Below, one piece after another: positions 9,308 to 20,555 of a stretch of DNA of 64,000 nt. A program made the position numbers and the translations under genes. Under the pieces are notes generated by a model that was given only the letters and a program-made list of their open reading frames with translations, was not told where the DNA came from and did no database searches. Within the stretch, counting starts at the first letter, position 1; each line of letters begins with the position of its first letter. This DNA comes from Macrococcus hajekii. Its GTDB lineage: Bacteria; Bacillota; Bacilli; Staphylococcales; Staphylococcaceae. Location: positions 310,001 to 374,000 of the forward strand of contig NZ_SCWE01000001.1 in the NCBI RefSeq assembly GCF_004359505.1, written 5' to 3'.

Positions 9308-9832
9308 CTATTTCCTTGTTTGATTTTCTTGAGCTAAGGATTGTAACTTTTTTTCAAGTGCGATAGCTATTTCAAGTTGCCTGTTCTCAGCGCGTAATCT
9401 CTCTAGTTCCTGGCGTTCACTTTCATTCAAAGGCTTATCAGATATATGTCTAGGCTTATTTTTCATAGTCTTAGAGCTACGACCTTTCGGTTTAGATTCT
9501 AAACCAAGGATACCATATTCATTATACTTCTTCTGCCACTGAGCAATTAAGGTTGGATTCATTACTCCGAACACTTTAGCAGTCTCTCTGTAGGACAGCT
9601 GATGCTTCAGCCTGTATTGAATGATAGTGAATTTTTCCTCCTTACTATAAGATTTCCGTTTCATTCCTGAAATGAGACCATCCAACCCGTATGAGTCATA
9701 TTGATAAATCCAAGTTCTAATATAAGAATCATCAATATTATATTTTTTAGCTAAAGCTGTTAAACCGAAGGTTCCATTCTTATATTCTTCAATTAGTTTT
9801 AGTTTAAAATCAAGATCAAACTTTCTACTCAT
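9308..9832 (-). CDS. IS3-family transposase OrfA (helix-turn-helix protein)
   Basis: The 174-residue OrfA carries two helix-turn-helix segments of the IS150 type (about residues 8-50 and 62-110) and a C-terminal leucine-zipper-like coiled coil (ESERQELERLRAENRQLE). It binds the inverted repeats and limits transposition when made alone. Near its end the codons GAA AAA AAG form a canonical A AAA AAG slippery heptamer at 9353-9347. A -1 shift there enters the orfB frame, which is open upstream of the first orfB ATG. The ribosome binding site AGGGG (9846-9842) is eight or nine bases before the ATG and lies inside a subterminal hairpin. Confidence 0.92.
   Translation of the reverse strand: MSRKFDLDFKLKLIEEYKNGTFGLTALAKKYNIDDSYIRTWIYQYDSYGLDGLISGMKRKSYSKEEKFTIIQYRLKHQLSYRETAKVFGVMNPTLIAQWQKKYNEYGILGLESKPKGRSSKTMKNKPRHISDKPLNESERQELERLRAENRQLEIAIALEKKLQSLAQENQTRK
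9347..9353 (-). other. Programmed -1 frameshift site A AAA AAG
   Basis: The heptamer is in the correct phase for simultaneous slippage in the orfA frame (GAA AAA AAG). The orfB frame is one base back, and it is open from this point to the DDE domain, as in other IS3-family elements. Confidence 0.85.
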
Positions 9833-9840
9833 AACAAAAC

Positions 9841-9878
9841 ACCCCTAAAGTTGAATTTTATGGTTCAACTTTAGGGGT
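9841..9878 (-). repeat. Subterminal 15-bp hairpin covering the orfA ribosome binding site
   Basis: ACCCCTAAAGTTGAA (9841-9855) is perfectly complementary to TTCAACTTTAGGGGT (9864-9878). The outer arm is part of the right inverted repeat. On a transcript entering from outside, the inner arm contains the orfA Shine-Dalgarno AGGGG, so it would be paired. Confidence 0.85.
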
Positions 9879-9887
9879 ACACTACAC

Positions 9888-9902
9888 TCTGAGCCGTTTT
9901 TT
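9888..9902 (-). terminator. Right half of the interrupted terminator, 3' of the oxidoreductase gene
   Basis: TCTGAGCCGTTTTTT is the right arm of the ancestral bidirectional terminator; its partner is at 8391-8404. Its end overlaps the oxidoreductase stop codon. With the IS in place the two arms are about 1.5 kb apart, so termination of the oxidoreductase transcript is probably lost and it would run into the transposase genes in the sense direction. Confidence 0.75.
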
Positions 9903-10896
9903 ATGAAGTAATGTCTTTTAAGATTGTGTAGCTGCGTTTCTGTTTGTCGATATCATAGATATAGGAGACCGCAATAATTTCATCGACCTGATATTGATCC
10001 TGGAAGTCTTCGAGCTGTGCTTTTACTGAATCAGCTGAACCGAAAAGACCAGTTGCCGTACGTGACGTTGCCATCAGTTTTTCCTGTGGACTCCAGATGG
10101 CATCCATATGATCTGTAGGTGGCTGCAGTGGCTGACGAGAGTTGCGAATAATGCTTAAGAACATCATATGCATACTTGTTGCCAGGAACTCCGCTTCCTC
10201 ATCAGTTTCAGCGGCAATTACATTCATCCCTACCATGACATAAGGTTTATCAAGGTATTCAGATGGAGTGAAAAGATTTCTGTAGATCGTAATGGCTTCC
10301 TTCATTTGTTCAGGTGCAAAATGAGAGGCAAAAACATACGGGAGTCCCATACGTGCTGCCAGATGAGCTGAGTCAGTAGAAGATCCGAGTATATAAAGGG
10401 GAACATTCGTCTCAGCACCTGGATATGCTCTGACGTAGGACTGTCTATTTTCAGGACCGAAGTACTGCAGAAGAGAAGCGACATCATCCGGGAAAGTATG
10501 AACAGAGTCATGCTGACTACGACGAAGCGCACTTGCTGTCATCATATCAGTACCAGGTGCTCTACCAAGACCAAGATTCAAACGGTCAGGAAAAAGAGTG
10601 GCCATCGTTCCAAATTGTTCAGCCACAACAAGTGGTGCATGATTCGGCAGCATAATACCCCCGGCACCGACTTGAATAGTTTGAGTATGATTCAGGACTT
10701 GATTGATTAAAATAGCAGTCGCAGAACTCGCGAGATTCGGTGTGTTATGATGTTCAGCAATCCAGAAACGGTTGTAACCCAGTTCCTCGACATGTTGTGC
10801 AAGACTGACAACATTCTCAATGGCTTGTTTCGCATCTTCACCCGCACGAATAGGCGCAAGGTCAAGAACAGATACAGGAATTTTAATATCAGACAT
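9901..10896 (-). CDS. LLM-class flavin-dependent oxidoreductase (luciferase-like monooxygenase)
   Basis: A 331-residue TIM-barrel protein of the bacterial luciferase-like superfamily, in the MsnO8/YtmJ-like group of single-component proteins that use FMN or F420-type flavins. The N-terminal pattern [10 protein letters not shown], then [21 protein letters not shown] and [23 protein letters not shown], is the family hallmark. The substrate is not predictable. The ATG at 10896 has AGAAGG upstream. The gene lies next to cymR and iscS, so a link with sulfur compounds is conceivable, but only position suggests it. Its 3' end touches the interrupted terminator. Confidence 0.88.
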   Translation of the reverse strand: MSDIKIPVSVLDLAPIRAGEDAKQAIENVVSLAQHVEELGYNRFWIAEHHNTPNLASSATAILINQVLNHTQTIQVGAGGIMLPNHAPLVVAEQFGTMATLFPDRLNLGLGRAPGTDMMTASALRRSQHDSVHTFPDDVASLLQYFGPENRQSYVRAYPGAETNVPLYILGSSTDSAHLAARMGLPYVFASHFAPEQMKEAITIYRNLFTPSEYLDKPYVMVGMNVIAAETDEEAEFLATSMHMMFLSIIRNSRQPLQPPTDHMDAIWSPQEKLMATSRTATGLFGSADSVKAQLEDFQDQYQVDEIIAVSYIYDIDKQKRSYTILKDITS

Positions 10897-10999
10897 AGTG
10901 TTACCTTCTTTCTAAGTAATCGTATCCTTAGTGTATCACTCGGGTAGAGGAGAAGGTATGAAAATGCTTGGTAGAAGGATTGCTTGAGGTTTGATGGTC

Positions 11000-11050
11000 T
11001 TAAAACGCACGAACTCTCCTCGATGATGCGTTTAAACAATTTTAAACGCA
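11000..11050. repeat. Three-armed AAACGCA/TGCGTTT repeat, possible terminator
   Basis: TGCGTTTAAA (11027-11036) and TTTAAACGCA (11041-11050) form a perfect 10-bp stem with a CAAT loop directly after the NERD gene stop. A further copy TTAAAACGCA at 11000-11009 can pair with the same arm instead. The T-run on the minus strand is poor, so terminator function is uncertain. Confidence 0.5.
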
Positions 11051-11884
11051 TTATAACTCTCTGACGACTTTATTAATATTTATAAACCGATATTTTTTTC
11101 GGTGCAGTTTTAAGATTATACTTTGTTCAATAAGAGACTGACCCTTTACTTGTAAAGTCCGCAAACTGAAAGTTTTATTCGTAAAATCATGGATATCTTC
11201 TAATTTAAATTCATCAGTTTGATTCAAAACACAAAAATAAAGTATATTCATTTCAATTACTTTTAAATTATCATACTTAGGACAATTTAAACCTTTGATA
11301 TAGTCTTTTATACCAAGAGCAGGTCTATAAAAAGGTGATTCAATAATTGATGCTTGCTCTAATAATTCAGTAATCAGGTGATAAGCGGGTATGGTCTGCT
11401 CCTGTATATCTGCTTCTAATTGCATAGGCATCAGAACATGATGGTGAGGTTGCAGTCCTTATAGCTTACTCACTTCATTAGTCCGGACGATATATCCCCA
11501 AACTGGAATACAGATATCCTTGCTTTTCAAAAATTTTGCGAGCAGTCCTTTTGCACGGTCTAATTGATGAAAAGGGTTGCTGCCTTTATGACCATTTGAA
11601 AAATACCATTCATCATTTTTCAGTTCGTAATTCCGGCAGTGATTTTTGACTTCGAGAATAGCCAACCGGTTAAAATGAACAATTATAAAATCAGATTGTA
11701 CAAATGTACCTTCAAACTCCCGAAGAATATCAGACAAGGTATATGAAAATTCTACTATCTTCTCTAGCGACTCCTTTACCATCCGTTCTCCTGCATGCCC
11801 CTTTCTTTCCTTCGCCAGCTGATTCATACTCACTTCAACTCCTCGTGCATATAACAGTTCCATCTCCAGTAATATATGATCCAA
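11051..11884 (-). pseudogene. NERD-domain (nuclease-related) protein interrupted by one in-frame stop
   Basis: A single frame of about 277 codons is cut once by TAA at 11459-11461 after NEVSKL. Reading resumes in the same frame with GLQPHHHVLMPMQL and runs on to 11051. The likely start is a TTG at 11884, which has a strong AAAGGGAGGTG eight bases before it; an ATG at 11953 lies upstream with no comparable site. The N-terminal half is a NERD domain: KGHAGERMV, FVQSDFIIVHFNRLAILEVKNH and NPFHQLDRAKGLLAKFL, with the restriction-nuclease-like D...EVK motif. The C-terminal half has no family I recognise. A CAA-to-TAA change is the simplest explanation. Readthrough or two separate proteins cannot be excluded. 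Confidence 0.8.
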
Positions 11885-12016
11885 AAAAACACCTCCCTTT
11901 AATAATCGAACGGAATCCACATTTTGATTTATAAATTCTGTGCAAAGGTTCATAGTGTGGCAATTTGACTCAAACGATGCTAATATAGAGTATTGAAAAA
12001 AGGAGGTCTTCTTGAG

Positions 12017-14275
<2,259 letters not shown>

Positions 14276-14276
<1 letters not shown>

Positions 14277-14300
14277 AGAAGACGAGAGTCTTCTTTTTTT
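14276..14300 (+). terminator. Terminator after mnmA
   Basis: AAGAAGAC-GAGA-GTCTTCTT stem followed by T-run. A TATAAT immediately after it at 14303-14308 may be the -10 of the next gene. Confidence 0.88.
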
Positions 14301-14329
14301 GTTATAATAGTTGGAAAATGGAGGGTCTT

Positions 14330-14989
14330 ATGGACGACAAACAGTTAGTAGCATTCATTGAGAAAAAACAATTTGATAAAGCACTGGAACTTCTGTTCAG
14401 TGCGATTGAATCTGAACCTGAAGAGGCAGCACATTATATTAATGCAGGCACTATACTTGCAGATGCGAATAAGACAGAGGAAGCAGAACGTTTCTTTCAG
14501 AAAGCATTAACACTGGATGCGAATCACGGTGGTGCTTATTATGGCCTCGCCAATCTTTATTTTAATCAGGAGTGTTTTCAGGAGGCAGCGACACTTTATC
14601 AGAAGGCAGTCGGTGCAGGCCTGAAAGATACTGATACTTTTTATATGCTGGGAATGTGTTTTGTGAATCTGGGAGATTTCAGAACAGCAATGCCTTACTT
14701 AATGAGAAGTTATGAAATGCATCCAGACGATCAGGAAGTGGCCTTCCAGTATGGTCTCGTGCTCTGTCACCTCGAGATGTATAAAGAAGCGGTGCAAGTG
14801 CTGAACGGTATAGTAACGATAGATGATGAACATACTGATGCGCTGTATAATCTTGCACTTGCTGAATATATGCTCGATTCAGATGTTGATGTTGCTCTGG
14901 CTAGGTTCCGCAGCATAGTCGAGATTCAGCCCGATCATCTGCTCGCAGGTCATGCCATTACGATGTTTGAACAACTGAAGGAGGAATAA
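14330..14989 (+). CDS. Tetratricopeptide repeat protein (YrrB-like)
   Basis: A 219-residue soluble protein made almost entirely of TPR helices; repeats are visible at about residues 28-60, 62-95, 96-130, 131-163 and 165-200 (for example GGAYYGLANLYFNQECFQEA). The start is the ATG at 14330, four codons after an ATG at 14318 that lies before the GGAGGG ribosome binding site. The gene sits between mnmA and recD2, as yrrB does between trmU and recD2 in B. subtilis. TPRs mediate protein contacts; the partner is unknown. The stop is two bases before the recD2 GTG. Confidence 0.85.
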   Translation: MDDKQLVAFIEKKQFDKALELLFSAIESEPEEAAHYINAGTILADANKTEEAERFFQKALTLDANHGGAYYGLANLYFNQECFQEAATLYQKAVGAGLKDTDTFYMLGMCFVNLGDFRTAMPYLMRSYEMHPDDQEVAFQYGLVLCHLEMYKEAVQVLNGIVTIDDEHTDALYNLALAEYMLDSDVDVALARFRSIVEIQPDHLLAGHAITMFEQLKEE

Positions 14990-14991
14990 CG

Positions 14992-17370
14992 GTGGAAAAT
15001 ATGTCTTTATTCGAACAGTCCTATATAAAAGGCACCATCAGCCGCCTCATGTTTCAGAATGCGGATAATTTCTATACTGTGCTGAAAGTAGAGGTATTGG
15101 AATCGAATGAGGACTTTGAGGACGAAGCGACAGTCATCGGTTATTTGCCTCAGGTTGCTGAAGGCGATACTTATACATTTACCGGTAAAGTAGTTACGCA
15201 TGCAAAATATGGCAAGCAGTTATCAGCAGAAAAATTTGAAAAAGATATGCCGCAGACACGGGATGGAATCATTCACTACTTATCCAGTGACCTTTTTAAA
15301 GGTATCGGTAAGAAGCTCGCTCAGCAGATTGTGGATACGCTCGGTGAAGATGCTCTGACACTTATTATGAATGACAGGAACGTGCTCAAAAAAGTACCTA
15401 AACTCTCTAAGGAAAAGCAGGAGATGATCTATCAGACGGTGAATGAAAACCAGGCCATTGAGAAAACGATGATTCGTCTGAATGAATGGGGCTTTGGTCC
15501 TCAGCTCGCTATGAAGATTTTTCAGTTCTATAAAGAAGAGACGTTACCAGTCATCGAGAAATCACCTTATCAGCTTGTCATGGACATTCAGGGCATCGGT
15601 TTCAGTAAGGCTGATGAACTAGCCCGTAAGCTAGGGATTGAGGGTAATCACCCTGAGCGTTTGCGCGCTGCGCTTGTTTTTACACTGGAGCAGGCTTGTC
15701 TGCAGAATGGCCATACATATATAGAAGAGCAGAGTCTGCTGGAAGCGGCCTATACGATGCTGACCGCTTCAGGTGAACAGGTAGATTCAGGACTTCTCGT
15801 CAACAAATTGACTGAACTGAGTGAAGAGAAAGTAGTGGTTAGTGACCGTGAGCGCATCTATATGCCGAGTCTATATTATGCAGAAATCAAGACCGTTCAA
15901 GTCCTGCATCGCTTAAAACAGACACAGGACAAAATTAAACAGTTCGAACAGTCAGAGATTATGCTGGCAATCGGAGAGCTTGAGTCGTCATTCGAGGTCA
16001 CTTATGCTGATAAGCAGAGAGAGGCACTGGAAACTGCTATGAGTGAGAAAATGATGATTTTATCAGGAGGGCCTGGTACAGGTAAGACGACAGTTATCAG
16101 AGGCATCGTTAATTTATATGCTGAACTCCATGGCCTGAGTCTCGATTATAAAGATTATGAGGGAACTGATTTTCCGGTAGCGGTAGCTGCACCGACAGGG
16201 CGTGCATCTAAACGGCTATCAGAATCAACAGGACTTGAAGCAACGACTATTCATAGATTGATTGGCTGGACTCGTGAAAATAAGCCGGACGATATTCTAG
16301 AAAATGATATTGCTGCGAAACTCGTCATCATTGATGAGATGTCGATGGTTGATACGTGGCTGATGTTCCAGCTGATGCGTGCTGTGCCGAATGACTGTCA
16401 GATTATATTTGTCGGTGATCAGGATCAGCTGCCGTCAGTAGGACCCGGTCAGGTGTTCCGTGATCTCATTGACTCCGGTATCATGTCGCAAGTTGAGCTT
16501 GCAGAAGTCTATAGACAGCAGGAAGGCTCGTCTATTATCGAGCTCGCACATCAGATTAAAAGAGGTCAATCTTTCGATATTGCAGCCCGCTATAACGACC
16601 GCTCCTTTCTTCCATGCTCAACGGATCAGATTCCGACTGTCATTAATCAAGTCGTCTCAAAAGCTGTAGATAAGGGCTATGATATGCGAGATATCCAGGT
16701 TCTCGCTCCTATCTATAAAGGAAAAGCAGGCATCCGTTTCCTCAACAAGGAACTTCAGCAAATATTGAATCCACAGTCAGATGATAAAAGGGAGCTGGAG
16801 TTCGGCGACATCATTTACCGAGATGGCGATAAAGTGCTGCAGCTGGTCAATCGTCCAGAAGATAATGTATTCAATGGCGATATTGGTGAAGTAGTCGGTA
16901 TTTTTATGGCAGCAGAGAATGCGCTGAACAAGGATGTGGTCATCGTTGACTATGAAGGCAATGAAGTCACTTATACGAAACAGGATCTGACTGAACTGAC
17001 ACACGCATACTGCTGTTCCATTCATAAATCTCAAGGCTCAGAATTTCCGATTGTCATCATGCCGGTAGTAAGAGCCTACTACCGCATGCTTCAGAAAAAT
17101 ATTTTATACACAGGTCTGACACGCGCGAAACAGTCGCTGATTATTTGCGGAGAGCGCTCAGCTTTTGATGATGGAATCAAAAGGATGGGTCTTGAACGTC
17201 ATACTTCATTTAGAGAACATCTACAGGAATATTTCGGTATGAAGGAAGAAAAACAAGCAGCGACGACCATTGCAATTGGAGAACTGACGGAAGAGAATAT
17301 GCATCAGATATCACCGATGATCAATATGGAAGGGATTTCTCCATCTGATTACGAAACAGTTGACGACTAG
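14992..17370 (+). CDS. recD2: ATP-dependent RecD2 DNA helicase
   Basis: SF1B 5'-3' helicase acting without RecBC, involved in replication fork progress and DNA repair in Firmicutes. The 792-residue protein has the RecD2-specific N-terminal region with helix-hairpin-helix elements (about 95-200). Walker A GGPGTGKTT is at about 358-366, motif II VIIDEMSM follows, then motif III GDQDQLPSVGPG and a C-terminal SH3/motif VI block CCSIHKSQGSEFP ... GLTRAKQ. The GTG start at 14992 is chosen because AAGGAGG ends seven bases upstream; the ATG at 15001 would be too far. The last codons contain the -35 of the alaS promoter. Confidence 0.95.
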   Translation: MENMSLFEQSYIKGTISRLMFQNADNFYTVLKVEVLESNEDFEDEATVIGYLPQVAEGDTYTFTGKVVTHAKYGKQLSAEKFEKDMPQTRDGIIHYLSSDLFKGIGKKLAQQIVDTLGEDALTLIMNDRNVLKKVPKLSKEKQEMIYQTVNENQAIEKTMIRLNEWGFGPQLAMKIFQFYKEETLPVIEKSPYQLVMDIQGIGFSKADELARKLGIEGNHPERLRAALVFTLEQACLQNGHTYIEEQSLLEAAYTMLTASGEQVDSGLLVNKLTELSEEKVVVSDRERIYMPSLYYAEIKTVQVLHRLKQTQDKIKQFEQSEIMLAIGELESSFEVTYADKQREALETAMSEKMMILSGGPGTGKTTVIRGIVNLYAELHGLSLDYKDYEGTDFPVAVAAPTGRASKRLSESTGLEATTIHRLIGWTRENKPDDILENDIAAKLVIIDEMSMVDTWLMFQLMRAVPNDCQIIFVGDQDQLPSVGPGQVFRDLIDSGIMSQVELAEVYRQQEGSSIIELAHQIKRGQSFDIAARYNDRSFLPCSTDQIPTVINQVVSKAVDKGYDMRDIQVLAPIYKGKAGIRFLNKELQQILNPQSDDKRELEFGDIIYRDGDKVLQLVNRPEDNVFNGDIGEVVGIFMAAENALNKDVVIVDYEGNEVTYTKQDLTELTHAYCCSIHKSQGSEFPIVIMPVVRAYYRMLQKNILYTGLTRAKQSLIICGERSAFDDGIKRMGLERHTSFREHLQEYFGMKEEKQAATTIAIGELTEENMHQISPMINMEGISPSDYETVDD

Positions 17371-17388
17371 TCCATAAATTCATATAAT
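17360..17388 (+). promoter_or_regulatory. Promoter of the alaS T-box leader
   Basis: TTGACG at 17360-17365 and a perfect TATAAT at 17383-17388 with a 17-base spacer. The -35 is inside the end of recD2. Confidence 0.8.
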
Positions 17389-17394
17389 TTAATT

Positions 17395-17592
17395 ATTCAG
17401 TATAAGATGAGTAGGAGCAGAACTGAGAAACTAGAGACATACCGGTCGGTGAGAGGTATGCAGGATGCTTTGAAGGCTACTTGTACAGTGTAGATGAATA
17501 AGACTATTGAGTGATGGCTTTTTTGCCGTAACTAGGGTGGTACCGCGAACACGTTCGTCCCTTTTTGAGGGGCGGGCGTTTATTTATTTTAA
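17395..17592 (+). promoter_or_regulatory. T-box riboswitch leader of alaS
   Basis: The leader contains a stem I apical motif AGAGACATACCGGTCGGTGA near 17430-17449, and a candidate Ala specifier GCT at 17476-17478 following TGAAG. The T-box AGGGTGGTACCGCG lies near 17534-17547. The terminator pairs the ACGTTCGTCCCT region with AGGGGCGGGCGT and ends in a T-rich run before the alaS ribosome binding site. The variable base U fits the A73 discriminator of tRNA-Ala. Confidence 0.9.
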
Positions 17593-17604
17593 GGGAGAGA
17601 TTAG

Positions 17605-20223
17605 ATGAAACGATTAACAGCAGCAGAAATCAGACAGATGTATTTAGACTTTTTTGTAGAAAAAGGCCATATGATTGAACCTTCAGCACCACTTGTGCCG
17701 ATTGATGATGATTCACTTCTCTGGATCAATTCAGGTGTCGCAACATTAAAGAAATATTTCGACGGACGTGTCATTCCGGCTAATCCGAGAATCACGAATG
17801 CGCAGAAATCCATCCGAACGAATGATATCGAGAATGTCGGTTTTACAGCGCGCCATCATACGTTCTTTGAAATGCTGGGGAACTTCTCAATCGGTGATTA
17901 TTTCAAGAAAGAAGCAGTCGCATTTGCATGGGAATTTCTGACGAGTGGCAAATGGCTTGCCATTGAACCGGAAAAACTGTATGTGACGATTCATCCGGAA
18001 GATACAGAAGCTTATGACATCTGGGTAAATGACATCGGACTGACTGATGATCGTATCACTCGTATTGAAGGTAACTTCTGGGATATCGGTGAGGGTCCGT
18101 CAGGTCCTAACACAGAAATCTTCTATGACCGCGGTGAAGCTTATGGACAGAATGACCCGGCAGAAGAAATGTATCCAGGCGGTGAGAACGAACGATATCT
18201 TGAAATCTGGAACTTAGTGTTCTCGGAATTCAATCATAATCCAGACCATACGTATTCCCCACTACCGAAGCAGAATATTGATACGGGGATGGGCCTTGAA
18301 CGGATGGCCAGCGTATCACAGAACGTTAGAACTAATTTCGACACTGATTTATTCCTGCCGATCATTCAGGAGACTGAACGTATCTCAGGTGCGAAGTACG
18401 GAGAGAATGAAGCAAAAGATGTTGCATTTAAAGTAATCGCTGACCATATCCGTACAGTTGCATTCGCTATCGGTGACGGAGCACTGCCATCCAATGAAGG
18501 ACGCGGTTATGTCCTGAGACGTCTACTGCGTCGTGCTGTTCGTTTTGCACAGCAGCTAAACATTAATCAACCCTTTATGTACCATTTAGTCGATATCGTT
18601 GCAGCGATTATGAAGGCTTACTACCCATCTGTTGAAGAACAGAAGGATTTCATCAAGCGTGTCATTAAATCTGAAGAAGACCGCTTCCATGAAACGCTGG
18701 AAGAAGGACTGGTGCATTTTAACCGTCTGAAAGAAACAGCTGATGGTACGTTGAAAGGTGAAGATGTTTTTAAACTGTATGATACATTCGGTTTCCCGGT
18801 TGAATTGACAGAGGAACTGGCAGAAGAAAACGGTCTGAAAGTTGATCATGCCGGATTTGAAAAAGCGATGGAAGAGCAGCGTACACGTGCGCGTGAATCC
18901 CGTCAGAAAACACAAAGTATGCAAGTTCAGAATGAGACGTTATCAAGCATCCAGACACCAAGCCGCTTCGTAGGTTATGATGTGCTGGAAACGACGACTG
19001 AGTTGGAGGATATTCTCGTTGATGGAACTGCTGTTCAGGAGGCTGAGAGCGGTGATGTTATTCAGTTTATCCTGCGCGAAACACCATTCTATGCGGTCAG
19101 TGGGGGACAGATTGCAGATACGGGTCTTGTCAGCCATGATGACTTTGAAATTGCAGTGACTGAGGTTATTAAAGCTCCAAATGGTCAGAATCTGCATACG
19201 GGAACAGTGAAATTTGGTCGTGTGCATAAAGGTGCAACTGTTTTAGCATGCGTCAATAAAGAATTCCGTAACCATATCATCAAGAATCATAGTGCGACTC
19301 ACTTGATGCATGCTGCACTTAAGCAAGTGCTAGGTACACACGTCAATCAGGCAGGTTCACTTGTAACACCTGATAGACTTCGCTTTGACTTCTCTCACTT
19401 CGGTCCAGTGACACAGGATGAGTTGAAGCAGGTGGAATCGATCGTCAACCAGAAAATATGGGCAAATATTAAAGTGAATATTGAAGAGATGGCAATTGCT
19501 GATGCTAAAGAAAAAGGAGCGATGGCACTCTTCGGTGAAAAATATGGTGATATCGTCCGCGTCGTTGAAATGAGTCAGTTCTCTATCGAGTTGTGTGGGG
19601 GTGTGCATGTTCAGAATACTTCAGAGATTGGTCTCTTCAAAATTGTTTCTGAATCAGGTACAGGGGCAGGCGTAAGAAGAATTGAAGCTGTGACCGGTCA
19701 GGCAGCATTTGAATTCTTGACACATTACGAGCAAATGGCTGAACAACTGATTCACACCCTTAAAGTGAAGAATGCAGGACAGATTGAGGCAAAAGTAGAA
19801 GACCTGGTTACCGCTGAAAAAACGCTGACTAAAGAATTATCAGAGGCAAAACGTGAATTGTCGAACTTAAAAGTAGGAGACATTACAACGCTGACTGAGG
19901 ATATCAATGGTATCCGTGTACTGGCACTCGAAGTAGAAGCAGCTGATGCAAAAGAATTACGCGATATGATGGATGATTACAAATCTAAGCTGCCAGATAC
20001 GCTGATTTTCCTAGCTGCAGCATCTGATAAATTAAATTATATGGCAACAGTAGCCAAGTCCCTGACTGACCGCGTAAAAGCAGGAGACTTAATCAAAGGT
20101 GTCGCAAATGTAACAGATGGAAAAGGTGGCGGTCGCCCCGATTCAGCACAAGGTGGCTCAAATGATACATCTAAAGTGACAGAGGCATTACAGTTTGTTA
20201 AAGAACACATTAAATCCCTATAA
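17605..20223 (+). CDS. alaS: Alanyl-tRNA synthetase
   Basis: Class II synthetase of 872 residues. The N-terminal catalytic domain starts with [22 protein letters not shown] and includes [17 protein letters not shown]. An editing domain carries the zinc-type motif HSATH at 562-566 and CGGVH at 664-668. A C-terminal coiled coil and C-Ala domain with [11 protein letters not shown] near the end completes it. Length and order are normal. The ATG at 17605 follows AAGGGAGAG. Expression is under the T-box just upstream. Confidence 0.97.
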   Translation: MKRLTAAEIRQMYLDFFVEKGHMIEPSAPLVPIDDDSLLWINSGVATLKKYFDGRVIPANPRITNAQKSIRTNDIENVGFTARHHTFFEMLGNFSIGDYFKKEAVAFAWEFLTSGKWLAIEPEKLYVTIHPEDTEAYDIWVNDIGLTDDRITRIEGNFWDIGEGPSGPNTEIFYDRGEAYGQNDPAEEMYPGGENERYLEIWNLVFSEFNHNPDHTYSPLPKQNIDTGMGLERMASVSQNVRTNFDTDLFLPIIQETERISGAKYGENEAKDVAFKVIADHIRTVAFAIGDGALPSNEGRGYVLRRLLRRAVRFAQQLNINQPFMYHLVDIVAAIMKAYYPSVEEQKDFIKRVIKSEEDRFHETLEEGLVHFNRLKETADGTLKGEDVFKLYDTFGFPVELTEELAEENGLKVDHAGFEKAMEEQRTRARESRQKTQSMQVQNETLSSIQTPSRFVGYDVLETTTELEDILVDGTAVQEAESGDVIQFILRETPFYAVSGGQIADTGLVSHDDFEIAVTEVIKAPNGQNLHTGTVKFGRVHKGATVLACVNKEFRNHIIKNHSATHLMHAALKQVLGTHVNQAGSLVTPDRLRFDFSHFGPVTQDELKQVESIVNQKIWANIKVNIEEMAIADAKEKGAMALFGEKYGDIVRVVEMSQFSIELCGGVHVQNTSEIGLFKIVSESGTGAGVRRIEAVTGQAAFEFLTHYEQMAEQLIHTLKVKNAGQIEAKVEDLVTAEKTLTKELSEAKRELSNLKVGDITTLTEDINGIRVLALEVEAADAKELRDMMDDYKSKLPDTLIFLAAASDKLNYMATVAKSLTDRVKAGDLIKGVANVTDGKGGGRPDSAQGGSNDTSKVTEALQFVKEHIKSL

Positions 20224-20285
20224 TTTATTATGTATATGCGATATGATACAATGTGAACAAATGGAATGCTAAGGGGTGTAATACA

Positions 20286-20555
20286 GTGGAAAACTTTGAT
20301 AAGACAATGAAATTTGATATTGAAGAACTGCCGAAAGAGGAAGTGCGCATCGTTCTTCTGAATGTCTATAACACACTTGAAGAAAAAGGCTATAATCCGA
20401 TTAATCAGATTGTCGGTTATCTGCTTTCAGGTGATCCTGCTTATATTCCAAGACATAATGATGCTAGAAATCAGATTAGAAGACTGGACAGAGATGATAT
20501 TATGGAACAGCTTGTTACTCATTATATTGAGTCAGAAAAAGGATTCCATGAATAA
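20286..20555 (+). CDS. ireB: IreB family regulatory phosphoprotein (UPF0297)
   Basis: Small cytosolic protein of 89 residues, matching the YrzL/IreB family; IreB of Enterococcus is a substrate of the PASTA kinase IreK and affects cephalosporin resistance. The start is the GTG at 20286 ([10 protein letters not shown] follows), preceded by AAGGGGTG; codons upstream in frame precede that site. The conserved core [20 protein letters not shown] is visible. The gene overlaps ruvX by eight bases, and the pair after alaS is conserved in Firmicutes. Confidence 0.92.
   Translation: MENFDKTMKFDIEELPKEEVRIVLLNVYNTLEEKGYNPINQIVGYLLSGDPAYIPRHNDARNQIRRLDRDDIMEQLVTHYIESEKGFHE

Larger units (their letters stand above)
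8408..9886 (-). mobile_element. IS3-family (IS150-like) insertion sequence, 1479 bp
   Basis: The element is bounded by imperfect terminal inverted repeats. The left end reads TGTAGTGAACCCAAAAAG, and the right end, read inward, TGTAGTGTACCCCTAAAG. It has a 3-bp direct repeat CTC on each side. It encodes overlapping orfA and orfB on the minus strand with an A AAA AAG slippery site between them, the standard IS3-family layout. Size, ends and duplication length fit the IS150 subgroup. The insertion is in the centre of a rho-independent terminator. A late frameshift in orfB (see that entry) suggests this copy may be inactive. I cannot give an ISfinder name without a search. Confidence 0.93.

Noticed and set aside
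10707-11051. Minus-strand frame of 114 codons overlapping the start of the oxidoreductase
   Set aside because: It is out of frame with both real neighbours and its 3' part is covered by the oxidoreductase gene; the protein resembles nothing and lacks a ribosome binding site.
18586-18961. Antisense frames inside alaS
   Set aside because: They are shadows of a highly conserved synthetase gene, with no supporting signals.
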